8,608 nt of DNA from Thermoplasmata archaeon. GTDB taxonomy: Archaea > Thermoplasmatota > Thermoplasmata > UBA184. Of this stretch, positions 6,079 to 8,608 are shown one piece after another (position 1 is the stretch's first letter; every line of letters begins with the position of its first letter). Made by a program: the position numbers and the translations under genes. The stretch lies in the NCBI GenBank assembly GCA_021826525.1, contig JAKAZU010000035.1, positions 1 to 8,608 on the forward strand, in the 5' to 3' direction. The notes beneath the pieces were generated by a model, which was not told where the DNA came from, ran no database searches, and worked only from the letters and a program-made list of their open reading frames with translations.

Positions 6079-7502
6079 CGCGGCACGTCGTGATCCTCGG
6101 CGGCGGAGTGACCGGCCTTGCGGCCGCCTACCGGTTGCGACGGACGGTTCCATCCCCGGACGACCTCGCGATCACCCTCGTGGAGCGGAGGAGCCGCCTC
6201 GGCGGGTCCATCGGAACGGAGCGGCACGAGGGCTATCTCATCGAGAGCGGGGTCGACTCCTTCTTCACCCTGACGGCGACGGCGGTCGAACTTTCCGGCA
6301 TGCTGGGCCTGCGGGGACGACTCCAGGGCCCCGCTCACCGCCGGGTCTACGTGGCGCGCCGCGGGCGCCTCGTGCCCCTCCCGGAGGGGCTCGCACTGCT
6401 GACCACGCCCCGGCTGGGCCCCATGGTCCGAAGTTCCCTCCTCTCCCTGCGAGGGAAGGCCCGCCTCGCGGTCGAGCCGCTGGTGCCGGCACGACGGGAG
6501 CAGAAGGACGAAAGCCTCGCTTCCTTCGTCCGTCGACGATTGGGCCGGGAGGCTCTGGAGCGGATCGCCGATCCCCTCGTGGCCGGTATCCACGCCGGGG
6601 ATCCGGAGCAGCTGAGCATGTCGAGCCTGCTGCCTCAGTTCCTCGCCTACGAGCGGGAGCACGGTAGTGTCTTCCGTGGTCTTCAGGCGGCGGCACGCTC
6701 ACGACCCGTCCGAGATCCCACCCTTCCGGGACCGTTCGCCACCTTCCCCAACGGGATGGCAGAGCTCGTGAATGCCCTCGTGGCACAGACGCCCGATGTG
6801 GCGTGGAGACCCGGCACTCGGGCCCTCGCCATCGAGCGGGGAAGGCCGGGGAGCTTCGAGATCCCCCTCGACGACGGGAGCGCTCTCCGCTCGGAGGCCG
6901 TCCTCCTGACCACTCCCGCTCCTGTTTCCGCACGACTCCTCGAGAAACTCGAACCGAAACTGGCGGACGCGCTCCATGCCATCCCGTACGCTTCCTCGGC
7001 GGTGATCTCACTGGCCTTCCCTGCGGATGCCTGTCGGCCACTGGACGGGTCCGGCCTCCTCGTGCCGCGTACGGAAGGTGTCCACCTCAAGGCCTGCACA
7101 TGGGTTTCCTCCAAGTTCGAGGGACGGGCCCCCTCCGGGCACGTCCTGCTGCGGGCGTTCTACGGTGGGGTACGAGAAGCCTCCGTCCTGGATCGACCCG
7201 ATGACGCGCTCGCGGACCTGGCCGTTCAGGAGCTGACGCCTCTCCTGGGCCTTCGTGGACCTCCGGAATTCGCCCGGGTCCATCGATGGCAGAACGCCCA
7301 CCCCCAGTACGACGTCGATCACGCGGAGCGGGTGGCCACCATCGAGTCCGCGCGGACCACCGTGCCGGGCCTCTTCCTGGCGGGTAGCGCGTATCGCGGC
7401 ATCGGCGTCCCGGCTTGCATCGAGGATGCGGACCGGGCCGCACGAGGGGTCTCCTCCTTCCTCTCCACGGAAGCGCTCGCGCCCACGGAGGCCGCCGCAT
7501 GA
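6075..7502 (+). CDS. hemY: HemY-type coproporphyrinogen/protoporphyrinogen oxidase (FAD)
   Basis: A 475-residue flavoprotein of the HemY/CgoX family, which removes six electrons from a porphyrinogen using oxygen. The N-terminus is a dinucleotide fold: GGGVTG at residues 9-14, Glu37 at the end of the second strand, and RLGGSIGTE, which contacts FAD. ESGVDSFF, IADPLVAGIHAGDPEQLSMSSLLP and TFPNGMAELVNAL are typical of the family. The closing FAD motif GLFLAGSAYRGIGVPACIEDA occupies about residues 432-452. There are no membrane helices. The start is GTG at 6075, overlapping the hemH stop, with a GAGG site; the end overlaps the next start (ATGA). In Gram-positive bacteria this enzyme makes coproporphyrin III for a coproporphyrin ferrochelatase; in others it makes protoporphyrin IX. 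Its pairing here with a CpfC-like ferrochelatase favours the coproporphyrin route, but this is inferred. Confidence 0.94.
   Translation: MTRHVVILGGGVTGLAAAYRLRRTVPSPDDLAITLVERRSRLGGSIGTERHEGYLIESGVDSFFTLTATAVELSGMLGLRGRLQGPAHRRVYVARRGRLVPLPEGLALLTTPRLGPMVRSSLLSLRGKARLAVEPLVPARREQKDESLASFVRRRLGREALERIADPLVAGIHAGDPEQLSMSSLLPQFLAYEREHGSVFRGLQAAARSRPVRDPTLPGPFATFPNGMAELVNALVAQTPDVAWRPGTRALAIERGRPGSFEIPLDDGSALRSEAVLLTTPAPVSARLLEKLEPKLADALHAIPYASSAVISLAFPADACRPLDGSGLLVPRTEGVHLKACTWVSSKFEGRAPSGHVLLRAFYGGVREASVLDRPDDALADLAVQELTPLLGLRGPPEFARVHRWQNAHPQYDVDHAERVATIESARTTVPGLFLAGSAYRGIGVPACIEDADRAARGVSSFLSTEALAPTEAAA
7487..7491 (+). promoter_or_regulatory. Ribosome-binding site (GGAGG) for the radical SAM gene
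   Basis: A full GGAGG lies 7 nt before the ATG at 7499, inside the last codons of hemY. It is the strongest Shine-Dalgarno site found in the window and fixes the start of the radical SAM gene. Confidence 0.75.
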
Positions 7503-8608
7503 GCCCCCATCCGGGGGGTCCGCCGGGACACCACTCCCGAGATTACTCTCAGGCGCCCCTCCTCCTCTTCTGGGAGATGACGAGGGCCTGCCCCTTGTCC
7601 TGTGTTCACTGCCGGGCCTCCGCGATCCCAGATCCCCTGCCCGGCGAACTTTCCCCTGCCGAGGGACTTCGGCTCCTGGACCAAGTAGCATCCTTCGGCG
7701 AGCACCCTCCCACGGTGATCTTCACCGGGGGCGATCCCCTGCGACGCCGGGATCTGTTCGATCTCCTCGCGTACGCCCGGGACCTCGGCCTGCGCTTCGG
7801 CGTGTCGCCCGCGGTCTCGCAGGGACTCACCCGCGACACGCTCTCGCGGCTGGCCGATGCGGGCGCATCGGCGCTCTCCCTCAGCCTGGACGGTTCCCGT
7901 CCTGAGACCCACGACGCGATCCGTCGGCAGGACGGGACCTTCGAGCGCACGTTGCAAGCGGTTGGGGAGGCCCGGGACCTCGGGCTCCGCGTACAGATCA
8001 ACACCACCGTGATGGCCGAGACCGTCCGAGAGCTCCCGGAGATCTTCCACATCCTTCGGCAGCTCGATGTCCGCGCGTGGGAGCTCTTCTTCCTCATCAA
8101 GGTCGGCCGCGGGGCGGAGGGAGATACCCACGACCTTCCGCCTATCGGGTGCGAGAGCGTCGCGAACTTCCTGTACGACGCCTCTCGGTATGGGATCACG
8201 GTCCGCACCGTGGAGGCCCCGTTCCTGCGACGTGTCCTCCGGATGCGGGAAGAACGGGGCGAGTATTGGGACGACCCGCTGTACCGCGCCCTCCGCTCGG
8301 ACCTCACCACGCTGGAGGGAGCACCCAGCATGCCGTCGGGGCTCGCGCGGGTAGGCACCCTCGACGGGGACGGGATCCTCTTTGTGGCCAACGACGGGAC
8401 CGTGTACCCCGGAGGACTCCTGCCCTACACGCTGGGAAACGTCAAGGACGGGGACCTGCCCTCGATCTACCGATCCCACGAGCTCCTGCGACAGATCCGG
8501 CGCAGGGCGTTCACGGGCGCATGCGGCGCCTGCTCCCTACGGGAGGCATGCGGAGGAAGCCGGGCTCGGGCCTATGCCACCACCGGTGACGCCCTCGCCT
8601 CGGATCCC
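7499..8608 (+). CDS. Radical SAM/SPASM protein, AhbD/NirJ-like, probable coprohaem decarboxylase (3' partial)
   Basis: 370 codons are open to the right edge with no stop, so the gene is cut there. The radical SAM cluster motif CPLSCVHC gives Cys31, Cys35 and Cys38, preceded by LLLFWEMTRA as in AhbD, NirJ and related proteins. FTGGDPL (75-81) is the SAM-binding GGD motif, and LSLSLDGS follows as in the family. The C-terminal SPASM-type domain has Cys342, Cys345 and Cys351 (CGACSLREAC), then GGSRARAYATTGDALASDP; in relatives another Cys follows DP almost at once, which would lie just outside the window. The overall pattern, including ELFFLIKVGRG, matches the family I know as TIGR04053. AhbD removes the two propionate carboxyls of coprohaem to make haem by a radical mechanism. 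The coupling to hemH and hemY (ATGA overlap, GGAGG) supports this role, but haem d1 or peptide-modifying functions in relatives remain possible. Confidence 0.9.
   Translation, partial: MSPHPGGPPGHHSRDYSQAPLLLFWEMTRACPLSCVHCRASAIPDPLPGELSPAEGLRLLDQVASFGEHPPTVIFTGGDPLRRRDLFDLLAYARDLGLRFGVSPAVSQGLTRDTLSRLADAGASALSLSLDGSRPETHDAIRRQDGTFERTLQAVGEARDLGLRVQINTTVMAETVRELPEIFHILRQLDVRAWELFFLIKVGRGAEGDTHDLPPIGCESVANFLYDASRYGITVRTVEAPFLRRVLRMREERGEYWDDPLYRALRSDLTTLEGAPSMPSGLARVGTLDGDGILFVANDGTVYPGGLLPYTLGNVKDGDLPSIYRSHELLRQIRRRAFTGACGACSLREACGGSRARAYATTGDALASDP

Noticed and set aside
5053..6153. Minus-strand open frame opposite hemH (366 codons)
   Set aside because: It is antisense to a ferrochelatase with all catalytic residues and reads as an Arg- and Gly-rich shadow.
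7319..8479. Minus-strand open frame opposite hemY and the radical SAM gene (386 codons)
   Set aside because: The plus strand carries both radical SAM and SPASM cysteine motifs in a continuous frame; the opposite frame has no recognisable domain.

Overview
The window is GC-rich archaeal chromosomal DNA. The clearest sign is a full TATA-binding protein gene with the usual two-fold repeat, preceded by an AT-rich archaeal-type promoter and starting almost without a leader. Genes that open transcription units lack a clear Shine-Dalgarno site, while downstream genes have GGAG/GAGG sites, which is a common archaeal pattern. The high GC, the TBP type, the FAD oxidases and an acyl-CoA dehydrogenase suggest an oxygen-using heterotroph, perhaps a high-GC member of Thermoplasmatota. 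That placement is a guess.

Left part (1-1728): a small four-helix membrane protein of unknown function on the minus strand, then a divergent FAD oxidoreductase of the D-amino acid oxidase/glycine oxidase superfamily. Middle (1770-2750): a cluster of TATA-like boxes, the TBP gene with an unusual Ser/Pro/Arg-rich C-terminal tail, and a closely linked 87-residue ORF of unknown function. A 476-bp stretch (2750-3225) has no convincing gene but holds several short inverted and direct repeats. It is followed by a long acyl-CoA dehydrogenase of the AidB/ACAD11-like type (3226-4884).

Right part (5080-8608): three translationally coupled genes that read as the end of a haem pathway. They are a ferrochelatase resembling the Gram-positive coproporphyrin ferrochelatase, a HemY-type copro/protoporphyrinogen oxidase (GTGA overlap), and a radical SAM/SPASM protein resembling AhbD/NirJ-like proteins (ATGA overlap) that runs off the right edge. 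Together they suggest a hybrid route: HemY oxidises coproporphyrinogen III, HemH inserts iron, and the radical SAM protein decarboxylates coprohaem in place of the haem-dependent ChdC/HemQ. This is the most interesting system in the window. The individual family calls are strong; the combined pathway is inference.
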